From: Amycolatopsis regifaucium
Lineage (GTDB): Bacteria; Actinomycetota; Actinomycetes; Mycobacteriales; Pseudonocardiaceae
Direction of reading: 5' to 3'
Assembly (NCBI RefSeq): GCF_001613935.1
Contig: NZ_LQCI01000001.1
Span: 186,001-250,000, forward strand
Length of the DNA stretch: 64,000 nucleotides
The notes under the pieces were generated by a model that saw nothing but the letters and a program-made list of their open reading frames with translations, had not been told where the DNA came from and searched no databases. The position numbers were made by a program, and so were the translations under genes. The stretch's first letter is position 1; each line of letters opens with the position of its first letter. Below are positions 24,296-33,362 of this stretch, piece after piece.

Positions 24296-25642
24296 ATGCC
24301 GGGCGGGTACGCACGACTGCGGGCGGGGCTGCTGGTGACCGCGCTGGCGGTGAGTGGCTGCGGCGGAGTCAGCTCGACGGTCGAAACCGGCGGGACCACA
24401 CTCGTCACCATGGGATTCGGGGCTGGGGACGAGATCGCCAAGACCCGGATCGAGCTGGCGGACAAGGTGATCGCTCCAGCTACGGTCAAGGTCGGCGGCA
24501 GTGCCTTCGACGCACAGCAGTTCCTGGCCGCGGTGGCGGCGGGGAATCCCCCCGACATCATCTACCTCGACCGCCAGCTGCTCGGCACTTATGCGGCGCG
24601 GGACACCTTGATGCCGCTGGGCGAATGCGTCCGGGACAGCCAGGTGAAGGTGGCGGAGTTCCGGGAGGCCGCGGTGGCCGAGGTGACCCTGCGCGGTCAG
24701 CTGTACGGGCTGCCGGAGTCCTACAACAACCGTCTGATCATGGTCAACGACGCGGTGGTGCGCCAAGCCGGTGCCGATCCGGCGGAGGTCGGCACCGCGG
24801 ACCGGGCGAAGCTGGCGGCACTCACCCGGAGCCTCACCGGTCGCGACGGTGGCGGTGCGCTCACCCGGATCGGATTCGACCCGAAGCTCCCCGAGTTTCT
24901 TCCGTTGTGGGCCAGGGCAAACGGGGTCACGATGCTCAGCGAAGACGGACTCAAGGCCAACCTCGACGACCCTCGGCTGATCGAGATATTGGACTACACG
25001 GTAGGTCTGATCGAGGCACAGGGCGGCTGGGGCAAACTGAAAGCGTTCCGCGACACCTTCGACTTCTTCGGCGCGAAGAACCCGTTCGCCACCGGGCAGC
25101 TCGCCGCCGGGCCCATGGACGACTGGTACCTCAACGTGCTGGCCAACCACTCGCCGCAAATCACCCTCTCCGTCCGGCCGTTCACGGACCAGCACGGCAC
25201 GCCGATCGATTGGGTCACCGGTTCCGCATGGGCCATTCCGGCGGCGAGCAAACACAAGAAGGAAGCGTGCGCCTGGATCGCGACGATGACCAAGTCGGAT
25301 TCCTGGATCGCCGCCGCACGGGCACGGGCCGACGCGCGCAAGGCCGCCGGGAAACCGTTCACCGGGGTCTACACCGGAAACCGGGTCGCCGACGAGAAGA
25401 TCTTCGGTGAACTGGTCAAGCTCGATGACAAGCCGGTTTTCGGGAACGCTGTCAAGGCGGTTCTCGACGCGCAGAAAACGGCCTTCTCGATGCCGTCCTC
25501 GCCCGCTGGAGCGGAATTCAAAGCCGCCTGGCAGGATGCGGTGAACCGTGTGCTCTCCGGTGCCCAGCGCCCCGCGGACGCGCTGCGCCAGGCACAGGCG
25601 GAGGCCCAACGGGCACTCGACCTCGCAGCGCAGCCCCGGTGA
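24296..25642 (+). CDS. Sugar ABC transporter substrate-binding lipoprotein
   Basis: A 448-residue lipoprotein. The signal peptide ends in a lipobox (AVSGC, Cys ~22). The mature part is an extracellular solute-binding protein of the carbohydrate (family 1) type: DIIYLDRQLLGTYAARDTLMPL, LYGLPESYNNRLIMVNDA, and AAGPMDDWYLNVLA with a conserved Trp for sugar stacking. It would deliver a saccharide to the two permeases that follow. GGAGG at 24285-24289 supports the ATG. The stop overlaps the next GTG (GTGA). The ligand is unknown. Confidence 0.88.
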   Translation: MPGGYARLRAGLLVTALAVSGCGGVSSTVETGGTTLVTMGFGAGDEIAKTRIELADKVIAPATVKVGGSAFDAQQFLAAVAAGNPPDIIYLDRQLLGTYAARDTLMPLGECVRDSQVKVAEFREAAVAEVTLRGQLYGLPESYNNRLIMVNDAVVRQAGADPAEVGTADRAKLAALTRSLTGRDGGGALTRIGFDPKLPEFLPLWARANGVTMLSEDGLKANLDDPRLIEILDYTVGLIEAQGGWGKLKAFRDTFDFFGAKNPFATGQLAAGPMDDWYLNVLANHSPQITLSVRPFTDQHGTPIDWVTGSAWAIPAASKHKKEACAWIATMTKSDSWIAAARARADARKAAGKPFTGVYTGNRVADEKIFGELVKLDDKPVFGNAVKAVLDAQKTAFSMPSSPAGAEFKAAWQDAVNRVLSGAQRPADALRQAQAEAQRALDLAAQPR

Positions 25643-26586
25643 GGGCGGCCCTGCCCACTCGGGGGGCGAGGATACGGACGTGGGCGCGGGGCTTCCGGCG
25701 GCGGGAAACCTTGGCCGCGTACGCGTTCCTGTCACCGTGGATGATCGGCTTCCTGATCTTCATGCTGATCCCGATGGTGGCGAGTTTCGTGCTCTCACTG
25801 ACCGACTACGACGCCCTGCGGGAACCGACCGCGGTCGGCCTCGCCAACTACCGCCAGTTGATGGAGGACCCCGACGTCCGTAAAAGCCTGACCAACACCC
25901 TGGTCTACGCGCTCATGTCGGTACCGTCGACGATGGCCGTCTCACTCGGCCTCGCCGCGCTGCTGGTCAGGACGGGGCGCCGGTCGGCCGGGATCTTCCG
26001 TACCCTGTTCTACCTGCCGGAGATCACCCCGAAGGTGGCCGTCGGCGTGCTGTTCCTGTTCCTGTTCAACGGGCAGGCCGGCCTGGTCAACGAGGTGCTC
26101 GGGCTGTTCGGGGTGCGGGGGCCGCAGTGGAGCACCGACGGTGCGTGGATCAAACCGGGGCTGGTGCTGATGCAGCTGTGGTCGGTCGGCAGCACGGTGG
26201 TGATCTACCTCGCCGCGTTGAAGAGTGTGCCACCGGAGCTGTACGAAGCCGCGGAACTCGACGGAGCGTCACGGTGGCGCCGGTTCCGGCACATCACTGT
26301 GCCGATGATCAGTGGTGCGCTGTTCTTCACGCTCATCGTGCAGACCATCGCGGCGCTGCAGACGTTCGACGAGGCGTACACGGCGTTCTACGGCAACGCC
26401 TCCTCCGCCGGATACAGCAGCGATGCCGCTCTCTTCTATCTGATCTACCTGTTCCAGCAAGGTTTCCAGTTTTTGCACATGGGTTACGCCTCGGCCATGG
26501 CTTGGCTGCTGTTCGCGATCATCATGGTGATCACGCTGATCCAGGTGCGGCTGAGCAAGCGTTTCGTCTACTACGAGGGCCGGTGA
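25639..26586 (+). CDS. Sugar ABC transporter permease (MalF-like)
   Basis: A 315-residue inner membrane protein with six predicted helices and the cytoplasmic EAA loop EAAELDGASRWRRFRHITVPMI that docks the ATPase. The N-terminal ~25 residues are basic, then helix 1 is SPWMIGFLIFMLIPMVASF. GTG start coupled to the lipoprotein gene. It is followed after three bases by the second permease. Confidence 0.88.
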   Translation: MRAALPTRGARIRTWARGFRRRETLAAYAFLSPWMIGFLIFMLIPMVASFVLSLTDYDALREPTAVGLANYRQLMEDPDVRKSLTNTLVYALMSVPSTMAVSLGLAALLVRTGRRSAGIFRTLFYLPEITPKVAVGVLFLFLFNGQAGLVNEVLGLFGVRGPQWSTDGAWIKPGLVLMQLWSVGSTVVIYLAALKSVPPELYEAAELDGASRWRRFRHITVPMISGALFFTLIVQTIAALQTFDEAYTAFYGNASSAGYSSDAALFYLIYLFQQGFQFLHMGYASAMAWLLFAIIMVITLIQVRLSKRFVYYEGR

Positions 26587-26589
26587 AGC

Positions 26590-27483
26590 ATGGTCGTCAC
26601 GAGCAACTTGCCGCCGGTCGCTGAGCCCCTTTCCGAATCGACGCCGCAAGTGCGCCGGCGCGGCCGTCGGCGCCCCCTGGTGTGGGTGGCGCTGGTGGCC
26701 GCGTCGGTGGTGTTTCTGTACCCGTTCGCCTGGTTGTTGAGCGCGTCGGTGAAACCGGGCGAACAGGTCTTCGACAACGCGCTGCTCCCTCAGCAGGTGG
26801 TGTTGGGCAACTACGCCGAGATCTGGCGCGCGGCACCGGTGGCCGCCTGGCTGTTCAACAGCGTGGCGGTGAGTCTCGCCGCCGCACTCGCCGCCACGGT
26901 GGCCAGCTCACTGGTCTCGTTCGGCTTCGCCTATTTCCGGTTCCCTGGGCGCAACGCGCTTTTCGGACTGGTGCTCGCCACCATGATGCTGCCGGGCGCG
27001 GTCACCATGATCCCGGTGTACCTGATCTGGAACGAAGCCGGGCTGGCCAGCACCCAGGTGCCGTTGTGGGCGGGCAATCTGTTCGGCAGTGCGTTCTACA
27101 TCTTCCTGCTGCGGCAGTTCTTCCTCGGGTTGCCGAGGGAACTTTTCGAGGCCGCGCGCATCGACGGTGCGAGCTACTGGACGCTGTTCTGGCGGATCGC
27201 GGTACCGCTGTGCAAACCGGCGATGGTGGTGACTTTCGTCTTCGAACTCAAGGCCAGCTGGTCGGATCTGCTGAAGCCGTTGATCTATCTGCGGGACCCG
27301 GCGTTGTACACGCTGCCGCGCGGCCTCAAAGCCCTTTCGGACCAGTTCGGCCAGGCAGGTGAGCAACGATGGGAAATCGTGCTGGCCGGTAGCGTGCTCA
27401 CGACGCTGCCGATGATCATCGTCTTCTTCCTCGCCCAGCGGCATTTCGTGGACGGCATCTCGACGCGCCGCCGGATCGACTGA
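26590..27483 (+). CDS. Sugar ABC transporter permease (MalG-like)
   Basis: A 297-residue permease with six helices and the EAA motif EAARIDGASYWTLFWRIAVPL. The C-terminus ends in the family's FFLAQRHFVDGI pattern. With the preceding genes it makes a complete CUT1 importer except for the ATPase, which in actinomycetes is often a shared MsiK-type protein encoded elsewhere. The next gene, on the opposite strand, is broken exactly where this gene ends. Confidence 0.88.
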   Translation: MVVTSNLPPVAEPLSESTPQVRRRGRRRPLVWVALVAASVVFLYPFAWLLSASVKPGEQVFDNALLPQQVVLGNYAEIWRAAPVAAWLFNSVAVSLAAALAATVASSLVSFGFAYFRFPGRNALFGLVLATMMLPGAVTMIPVYLIWNEAGLASTQVPLWAGNLFGSAFYIFLLRQFFLGLPRELFEAARIDGASYWTLFWRIAVPLCKPAMVVTFVFELKASWSDLLKPLIYLRDPALYTLPRGLKALSDQFGQAGEQRWEIVLAGSVLTTLPMIIVFFLAQRHFVDGISTRRRID

Positions 27484-28271
27484 GCCCGTTCCAGACAAGC
27501 GAGCATGAGCGCGGGCACGATGCCCTGGGCGGCCAAAGGCACCCAGCACAGGACCAGACTCGCGACGACGTAGACACGCTGGCCGTTCGGAGCCAGGTGG
27601 AGACCGAGTTTCTCCAGGTGCGGTTCGGGCTTGGGCAGGGAAGACTTTTGCGGTTTCCAAGCCGGGGCCGGTCGCTTCCGCTGGGGCGAGACGCCGGTAC
27701 GCAGATACAGGAGCAACTCCGGCGCGCTCGATTCGACCATCAGGACCTGCGCGAAGTCGGTACCGTTCTCCAGCAGGTTGCCGCCCCGGAGCCGCGGCTC
27801 GGTCATGGGTACCGGCCTCAGCACCGACACCAGCACGGTCACGCCCGCGCCGCCGACCAGCAGCGCGGGTAGCATCGTGGCCAGCCAGGGCCAAAGGCCG
27901 TATTCGCCGGTGAAGACGACCATCGCGATGGTCAGGACGAGTGTCGTCGGCGCGGTGACCAGCAACCAGGCGAGCTGGCGGCCGCGTACATCGTGGCAGG
28001 CGGAACCGGGGATCATCAGTTTGCCCCACAGCTCGGTGCCGTCCTCGGCATACTGGTTCGCGGAGATCGCCGCGACCCACAGCGCGAACACCAGGCCGGT
28101 CCACGGCAGGAAGATCGACGCGCCGACGGCCAGCGGCAGCAGGCAGAACACCAGGGCGTAGCAGAGGGCGAAAACCAGGTAATGAAAGCGAAGCAGGTCT
28201 CGGGACCAGGTTCGCAGCTCCCGGGCGACGACCGCGGTCACCGGACCCCTGGCCCAGTCGCCGGAGGACAT
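27484..28271 (-). pseudogene. Truncated ABC-2 type permease/transporter fragment
   Basis: An internal piece of a larger membrane protein. It shows VARELRTWSRDLLR followed by membrane helices (FHYLVFALCYALVFCLLPL, YVVASLVLCWVPLAAQGIVPAL) and the segment AEDGTELWGKLMIPGSACHDVRGRQLAWLL, typical of ABC-2 exporter permeases. The frame runs on only through antisense of the sugar permease, and the last helix is cut at 27484. At the 5' end it begins just 20 bases from the 83-bp repeat. Both ends lost suggests it was cut by the rearrangements that shaped this region. Annotated as a fragment. Confidence 0.55.
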
Positions 28272-28290
28272 CCGGGCCGGACGGTGTTGT

Positions 28291-28370
28291 GCTGAACCGG
28301 AACGACACCTCTGGCAACATGAAAAAGCGGGTCTCCGCAGCTGGTGAGCTGCGGAGACCCGCTTCGTCCG

Positions 28371-28373
<3 letters not shown>
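28291..28373. repeat. 83-bp direct repeat, copy 2 (abuts tRNA-Pro)
   Basis: 80/83 identical to 21423-21505. It contains the tRNA terminator hairpin and ends within the last three bases of the tRNA 3' end. Together the two copies bracket a 6.8-kb segment. Confidence 0.85.
28327..28362 (-). terminator. Intrinsic terminator of tRNA-Pro
   Basis: Perfect 16-bp arms (28327-28342 with 28347-28362), a 4-base loop and, read on the minus strand, a run of five T (28326-28322) directly after the stem. It lies 9 bases beyond the tRNA. Confidence 0.9.
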
Positions 28374-28444
<71 letters not shown>

Positions 28445-28474
28445 GACCCGCGCTCCGTGGAGTGCGATGTGAGT

Positions 28475-28505
28475 ACTTTAGCGGGTCCGGAAGCCGGGCT
28501 TGCAA
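28475..28505 (-). promoter_or_regulatory. Putative tRNA-Pro promoter
   Basis: On the minus strand TTGCAA (28505-28500) and TAAAGT (28480-28475) are separated by 19 bases, 30 bases upstream of the tRNA 5' end. This fits a housekeeping sigma promoter with a slightly long spacer. Confidence 0.45.
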
Positions 28506-28583
28506 CCAGGGGTCACTGTGTGTCTGAGCTGGGAAAACGGACCGTGAGGGCCGCCCTGCCGCAATCAGGCGGCGTCGGCGGAG

Positions 28584-29753
28584 TCACTGTGGGTTGCCCG
28601 CGTGCGTGAGGGTCTGCCAGGCGACGAACAGGCTATTGGTACCTGCCGGGCGCTGACGCAGGGTGAGGGCCTCGGTATTGCTCATGGTGTGCCCGAGGCG
28701 GGCGTGGAGGTGGTTGTAGCCGACCTCGGTGATCGGGCCGAGGCCGAGCGTCAGGCTGCCGCCGCACAGCCACGACGGGACGGCGGCGCCCATCTGGTAC
28801 TTCGCGTGGAAGCCGAGGCCTTCGCGGAGACGGTCGGCGATCTCCGGGTAGAGGTCCTGGCCTTGGATGCGGGTGGTCTCGGCGAAGTTGGCGATGGCGG
28901 CGAGGCCGTAGCCGGTGTGGGTGAAATCGCGGCAGGTCTCCTGGGAGAGGCCGTTGACGAAGGTCGTCTGGCCTTGCCAGTACTTCACGATCTTGTCGCG
29001 GGTGTCGAGGCCGCTGCCGGGCGCGGTCCGGGGGAGCGCGCCGTCGCTGGTCAGGTAGAGGTAGGCGGGGACGCGAGTCCGGAACTTCGCGACGGCCTTG
29101 TCGTAACTCGCCTTGTCGTCGAGGAAGACCGCGATGCCGACGGCGGCCTCGGTCATGCTGAGTTCCCAGTTTCCGTTGCTGTGACTGCCGTTGCTCACCT
29201 CGGGCAGGTACACGTTCCGCAGCATGGTGCCGAAACGGCCGGAATTCGGCCAGTTCGGGTAGGAGTGCTTGATGATCTCCGCCGCGCGCGGCCACGAGGA
29301 GGCCGACCAAGCCGATTGCAGGGGAGCGTTGCTGTTCGTGTGGTCCCTCAATACCGCCGACCAGGCGTCCATGATCTCGATCGCCTTGGTCGCGTATTTC
29401 GTGTCGCGGGTGATGTACCAGGCGAGGGAAAGGGAGTACGCGGCGATCGCGTCTTGCCGTTCGTCGGTACACCCGAGGTTCGGATTCGAATAGGGGCCGC
29501 ATTCGACGACGGCGCGGGGTTTCGGTGACCGGGACAGCGACGCGTACGAACCTGACACCATCGCGTCGTAGGCCTGTTTCCACGGTTGCGCGCCGACTTG
29601 GACCTTGGCGCGCACGAAGTCCAGTTGCGGACGGCTGACCAGGACGCCGGGGTGGGTGAAGGCGGCGGGCGCGGCCCGAGCGGGAGCGCTGAAAAGGCCT
29701 AGCGCCAAGGAAATGAGCGTGGTGAGGGCGAGCAGTTTTCTCGGTAGGGACAT
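28584..29753 (-). CDS. Secreted alginate-lyase-family protein
   Basis: A 389-residue exported protein. A signal peptide covers residues 1-~28 (LISLALGLFSAPARA). A helical toroid domain of the alginate lyase / heparinase-like (PL5-type) superfamily follows: HPGVLVSRPQLDFVRAKV, AIAAYSLSLAWYITRDTKYA, SAWSASSWPRAAEI and NWELSMTEAAVGIAVFLDD. NGNWELSM and HTGYGLAAIANFAE carry the Asn/His-type residues typical of the active cleft. The substrate (alginate, other polyuronate or none) is not proven in actinomycetes. GAGGAGAACC precedes the ATG. It is monocistronic. Confidence 0.82.
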   Translation of the reverse strand: MSLPRKLLALTTLISLALGLFSAPARAAPAAFTHPGVLVSRPQLDFVRAKVQVGAQPWKQAYDAMVSGSYASLSRSPKPRAVVECGPYSNPNLGCTDERQDAIAAYSLSLAWYITRDTKYATKAIEIMDAWSAVLRDHTNSNAPLQSAWSASSWPRAAEIIKHSYPNWPNSGRFGTMLRNVYLPEVSNGSHSNGNWELSMTEAAVGIAVFLDDKASYDKAVAKFRTRVPAYLYLTSDGALPRTAPGSGLDTRDKIVKYWQGQTTFVNGLSQETCRDFTHTGYGLAAIANFAETTRIQGQDLYPEIADRLREGLGFHAKYQMGAAVPSWLCGGSLTLGLGPITEVGYNHLHARLGHTMSNTEALTLRQRPAGTNSLFVAWQTLTHAGNPQ

Positions 29754-29852
29754 GGTTCTCCTCGGGCGGGTGTGAGCCAGGTCACCGGCGGCGTGCGCTT
29801 CAGTGTCATGGTCTGAACCAGGTGCGTCAAGACCTTAATTCGACTCGAAAAT

Positions 29853-29868
29853 AAAGAGGGGGCCCTTT
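29853..29868 (-). terminator. Short hairpin with T-rich tail after the lactonase gene
   Basis: On the minus strand AAAGGGCCCCCTCTTT folds into a 6-bp stem (one G-T pair) with loop CCCC. It starts 2 bases after the stop and is followed by ATTTTC. Confidence 0.5.
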
Positions 29869-29870
29869 GT

Positions 29871-30902
29871 TCAGCGGCGCCAGGGGCCTACGAAGGCCGG
29901 GCTCCCGATGGGGTACGTGCCGATGAGCCGCCAGGTCGCGCGTTCGTAGGCTTGAATCGCGTCATTGTTCTGCGACGCGACATAACAATGCTCGCCGATG
30001 ATCGAGAAATGCCGTGGCCCTTCACCGGTCCCGTGGTCGGCGACGGCCTTCGGGAGAACGCCGTCGAGCGCGAACTCGGTGATCGCTTCGGGACCGCGGT
30101 TGGACAGGAACAGCCGGTCGCCGTGCAGTTCGAGCTGCGCCGGGAGGTTCTCGCCGCCGGGGTTCAGTGTCGCGGGAACCGAGTTCACGACCGTGAACGT
30201 GCCCGCCGGCTCTTCGCGCACTGTCACCAGCGAGGCTGCCAGCTCGCCGACGACGTAGGCGTGACCGGTGCCTGGACGCCGCACGAGTTGACGTGGACCG
30301 GTGCCGGCAGGCAACGCCGAGACCGACACCGGGATCAGGTCGCCCTCCTCCCCGATGCGGTAACTGCGGATCTCGTCGGTACCGAGGTCGACCGCGCTGA
30401 CCAGCGTGCCGGTTTCGTCCACCACGGCCATGTGCACGTGTGCGGCTTCCTGCCGTTCGGCGTTGGGTCCGCCGCCTTCGTGCTGGACGAGCGCCGTGCG
30501 CACGGTGGGCACCCCGTCCGGGCCGAGCGCGAAGGCGGCGAGGCTTCCGCCGCTGTAGTTGGCGCACAACAGGAACCGGCCATCGGGCGTGACCGCCAGG
30601 TGACACGGGTCCGCTCCGCCGGTCGGCAGCGAGTTCAACACTTCCAGCGTGCCGTCCCCGGCGACCGCCACGGCGCTGATCGCGCCCTCGGCCGTCTCGT
30701 TCACGGCGTAGAGCACCGGCAACGTGGGATGCGGCGTCAGCCAGCTCGGCGAGTCCAGTTCGAGGGAGCCCGCCGGGGTCAGCTCCCCGGTCCGCCCATC
30801 GCGCCAGAAGGTGCCGATGCCTTCACCGTTGCCGTTGCTCGCGGCGGTGTAGGAGCCGACGATGATCAGGATCCGGTCGTCGTTCGCAGGAGTCACAGGC
30901 AC
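29871..30902 (-). CDS. Lactonase-family seven-bladed beta-propeller (6-phosphogluconolactonase-like)
   Basis: About 343 residues forming a beta-propeller of the YbhE/Pgl-like lactonase family. Motifs include VGSYTAASNGNGEGI, SPSWLTPHPTLPVLYAVNE, GGADPCHLAVTPDGRFLLCANYSGG, HVHMAVVDETGT and EGPRHFSIIGEHCYVASQN. Family members hydrolyse 6-phosphogluconolactone, carboxymuconolactone or related sugar lactones. No signal peptide is seen, so it is cytoplasmic. The start is unclear: GTG 30902 or 30896 or TTG 30914, none with a ribosome site. It may be leaderless. Confidence 0.8.
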   Translation of the reverse strand: MPVTPANDDRILIIVGSYTAASNGNGEGIGTFWRDGRTGELTPAGSLELDSPSWLTPHPTLPVLYAVNETAEGAISAVAVAGDGTLEVLNSLPTGGADPCHLAVTPDGRFLLCANYSGGSLAAFALGPDGVPTVRTALVQHEGGGPNAERQEAAHVHMAVVDETGTLVSAVDLGTDEIRSYRIGEEGDLIPVSVSALPAGTGPRQLVRRPGTGHAYVVGELAASLVTVREEPAGTFTVVNSVPATLNPGGENLPAQLELHGDRLFLSNRGPEAITEFALDGVLPKAVADHGTGEGPRHFSIIGEHCYVASQNNDAIQAYERATWRLIGTYPIGSPAFVGPWRR

Positions 30903-30923
30903 ACTGTGCAGCAAACCGAGGCA

Positions 30924-30976
30924 TCCGTGAAGGCCTCCTTGCCTACCCTCAAGGTAGACAAGGAGGCCTTCACGGA
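30924..30976. terminator. Long hairpin terminator downstream of the chitinase gene
   Basis: Perfect 18-bp arms (30924-30941 with 30959-30976) continue inward as CTACC/GGTAG (30943-30947, 30953-30957) after one mismatch, giving a ~24-bp stem. It lies 11 bases past the chitinase stop and before the lactonase start. Confidence 0.8.
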
Positions 30977-30987
30977 CGGACGTGGAA

Positions 30988-33243
30988 CTACTTCAGTGAG
31001 GTGTCCACTGTGGTCATGAGGGATCCGGTGTCACCCGACATCTCCCAGGCCATGACTCCGAGCAACCCTCTGGTCTTGAGCCAGGCGACCTTCTGCTGGA
31101 TGGACCAGGCGTCGTCGAAGGTCCACCATTGCCCGCCGTTGCCGGTGTAGCACGCGGTGGCCACGGCAGCGGTGTCGTGTTGGACGGTGCAGTTCGGGAC
31201 ACTGGCCAAGAGATTCGCGTAGCCACGAGTACCTGCTTCCTCGGCGAACTGGCCTGGCGCGGCGCCGGTCGCGCTCTGCCATTCGCCCTTCTTGCCGCCG
31301 TCCGCGACCCCTTGCCATCCTCGACCGTAGAAGGCGAGTCCGAGGGTCAGTTTCCGGGGATTCGCCCCGGCGTTGGTGTAGGCGTTGATCGCCGACTCCA
31401 CACTGAACTTGAAGTTGTACGGGTCGTCCGCGTCGGCGTAGAGGTTTCCCTGATGGCCGGTGCGGTTCGGCTCCCACGAGTTGTCGCTGCCCGAGCCGTG
31501 GAAGTCGTAGCCCTGCACGTTGGCGACGTCGAGGTAGTCGAAGATCTTCGGGATTTCCCAGCCGCCGCTCACCTTCGCCGGGTCGGCGGGGGTGAACGCC
31601 TGCAGTTCGTACCGCTTGCCGGTGGTCGCGCCGTAGGCGTCCATCTGCGTGCGGAACTCGGCCAGCAGCGCGGTCAGGTTCGTCTTGTCGTTGGCGCTCC
31701 AGTGGTTGCCGGGATGCCCGTCGGGACTGCCCGGCCACTCCCAGTCGATGTCGATGCCGTCGAAGATGCCCGCGGCCGTGCCCGGCCCGCCGGCCCCGCC
31801 GTACGCCTTCACGTTCCCCTTCAGGTACGTGTCGATGCACGACGCGACGAACTTCTGCCGGGACGCGGCCGTGGCCGCGACGTCGGAGAAGTACTTCGAA
31901 TAGGTCCAGCCGCCCAAGGAGATGAGCACCTTCAGGTTCGGGTTCTTGGCCTTGAGTTTCTTCAGCTGGTTGAAGTTGCCGCGCAACGGTTCCCAGCCGG
32001 TGTCGCCCACGCCGTCGACGGACTGGGCCGCGGACATCGGCCGCGAGTAGTCGGCTTCCGCGTCGCCCGCGCCGTCACCCTGGTTCGGGTCCTGCGGGTT
32101 CGACGTCGTCCCCTTGGTGACACCCGAAAGGCAGGTGTGGTTGACCGGGTCGATGTTGCCGAAGGCGTACAGCAGATGCGTCAGCTTGCTCGCGGATCCG
32201 TTGGTCACCAGGTTCTTGACGAAGAACTGGCGGCCGTAGATACCCCACTGGACGAAGTAGCCGACCCGGGCGTAACCGTTCACGATGTCGCCGGTGCGAG
32301 CGCTGACGGCGGCGCTCGCCGCGGAGACGTTGTCGTATCCGTCGCGGGCTTTGACCGTGAAAGAGTACGAAGTGGACGGTGAAAGGCCGCTCACCGTCGC
32401 GGTCGTCCCGGTCACCGTGGTGGCCAGTGTCGTGCCGCGGTAGACGTCGTAGGAGACGACGCCGGTGTTGTCGGTGGACGCGGTCCACGCCAGTGCGACG
32501 GAGCTGGACGTGACCGCGGTCGAGCGAAGGTTCGACGGCGCCGTCGGTGCCTGGGTGTCGTCGCCCGGGTTGTTCGTGGTCACCGCCAGCGCCGGGGTGG
32601 GCGGGGACTTGGTGTCCTTCCGATCCTTGGCGACGACGGTGAAGCTGTAGGCCGTGTTCGGCGTCAGCCCGGTGATCCGCGCCTCGGTGCCGGTGACCGA
32701 CGCCGCCAGCGTGGTGCCCTGGTAGACGTCGTACCCGGCGACGGGCAGCGAACCCGGGGCCGACGCGTTCCAGGCCAGTGCGGCGGTCGTGGTCGTCTTG
32801 GCCACGAGGCGCAGGTTGGCGGGCGTCGACGGTGGTGTGTCGCCCGACCCGTCACAGTTCGCGTCGTCGATCCGGCAGGTGGTCGGGTTGACCGCGGAGC
32901 TGAGCCGGAACGACGGGCTGTAAGGGTAGGTCGAGCGGCCCGGCGCGAGTGACTTGATGTAGTACGCCGGGGTGAGGGTGACTTGGTCGCCCGTTTGGGA
33001 GACGGTGGCGTTGGAGCCGCTTGTGGCGGTCACCCCGGCGGGGACGGTGAAGGTGATGGACCAGTCGGCGACGGTTTCGCTGCTGGGGTTGGTGACGGTG
33101 TATTCACCGGTGGTGCCCGTCAAGGTGAAGGCGGCGCGGAGGCGGCCCGCCGCTAGTGCCGGAGTGCCCGCGGCCACCAAGAGCCCGGCGGCGAGGAGGG
33201 TCACGGTGAATGCGCTGAGTAGTCGTTTTCTGGTGCGTCTCAT
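30988..33243 (-). CDS. Secreted GH18 chitinase with carbohydrate-binding and two FnIII domains
   Basis: A 751-residue modular enzyme. Signal peptide is residues 1-~32. A family-2-like carbohydrate-binding beta-sandwich follows (~33-125, YTVTNPSSETVADWSITFTV). Then come fibronectin III domain 1 (~135-220), FnIII domain 2 (~228-312) and a GH18 TIM barrel (~320-750) with the DxxDxDxE motif DGIDIDWEW, catalytic Glu502. Additional family marks are KVLISLGGWTYSKYF, YDFHGS and GVMAWEMSGD. It is an endo- or processive chitinase releasing GlcNAc oligomers. The ATG at 33243 has GGAGAG upstream. The promoter carries two DasR operators. A strong hairpin terminates it. Confidence 0.95.
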   Translation of the reverse strand: MRRTRKRLLSAFTVTLLAAGLLVAAGTPALAAGRLRAAFTLTGTTGEYTVTNPSSETVADWSITFTVPAGVTATSGSNATVSQTGDQVTLTPAYYIKSLAPGRSTYPYSPSFRLSSAVNPTTCRIDDANCDGSGDTPPSTPANLRLVAKTTTTAALAWNASAPGSLPVAGYDVYQGTTLAASVTGTEARITGLTPNTAYSFTVVAKDRKDTKSPPTPALAVTTNNPGDDTQAPTAPSNLRSTAVTSSSVALAWTASTDNTGVVSYDVYRGTTLATTVTGTTATVSGLSPSTSYSFTVKARDGYDNVSAASAAVSARTGDIVNGYARVGYFVQWGIYGRQFFVKNLVTNGSASKLTHLLYAFGNIDPVNHTCLSGVTKGTTSNPQDPNQGDGAGDAEADYSRPMSAAQSVDGVGDTGWEPLRGNFNQLKKLKAKNPNLKVLISLGGWTYSKYFSDVAATAASRQKFVASCIDTYLKGNVKAYGGAGGPGTAAGIFDGIDIDWEWPGSPDGHPGNHWSANDKTNLTALLAEFRTQMDAYGATTGKRYELQAFTPADPAKVSGGWEIPKIFDYLDVANVQGYDFHGSGSDNSWEPNRTGHQGNLYADADDPYNFKFSVESAINAYTNAGANPRKLTLGLAFYGRGWQGVADGGKKGEWQSATGAAPGQFAEEAGTRGYANLLASVPNCTVQHDTAAVATACYTGNGGQWWTFDDAWSIQQKVAWLKTRGLLGVMAWEMSGDTGSLMTTVDTSLK

Positions 33244-33299
33244 GGCGGTTCTCTCCAAAAGAGGCGGCGAGACTGAACCTGATCTGAACTGGCGCGATG

Positions 33300-33311
33300 T
33301 GGTCTAGACCA
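33300..33311. promoter_or_regulatory. DasR operator (dre), chitinase-proximal
   Basis: TGGTCTAGACCA is a perfect 12-bp palindrome equal to the core of the DasR-responsive element consensus known from Streptomyces GlcNAc regulation. It lies 57 bases upstream of the chitinase ATG, near the expected transcription start. Confidence 0.85.
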
Positions 33312-33339
33312 CACCTGAATGTAGCGCGGCTCGCATAAA

Positions 33340-33351
33340 AGGTCTAGACCG
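33340..33351. promoter_or_regulatory. Second DasR-like operator
   Basis: The perfect 10-bp palindrome GGTCTAGACC at 33341-33350 lies 40 bases centre-to-centre from the first dre. On the minus strand, TACATT at about 33326-33321 between the two sites can serve as the chitinase -10. This copy would then cover the -35 region. Confidence 0.75.
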
Positions 33352-33362
33352 ATTCGGCGGCC

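Noticed and set aside
23390..25735. Minus-strand 781-codon frame across the sugar-binding lipoprotein
   Set aside because: It overlaps a clear lipoprotein gene on the plus strand and a GNAT gene in another frame. Composition is Arg/Gly/Pro-rich, typical of shadows.
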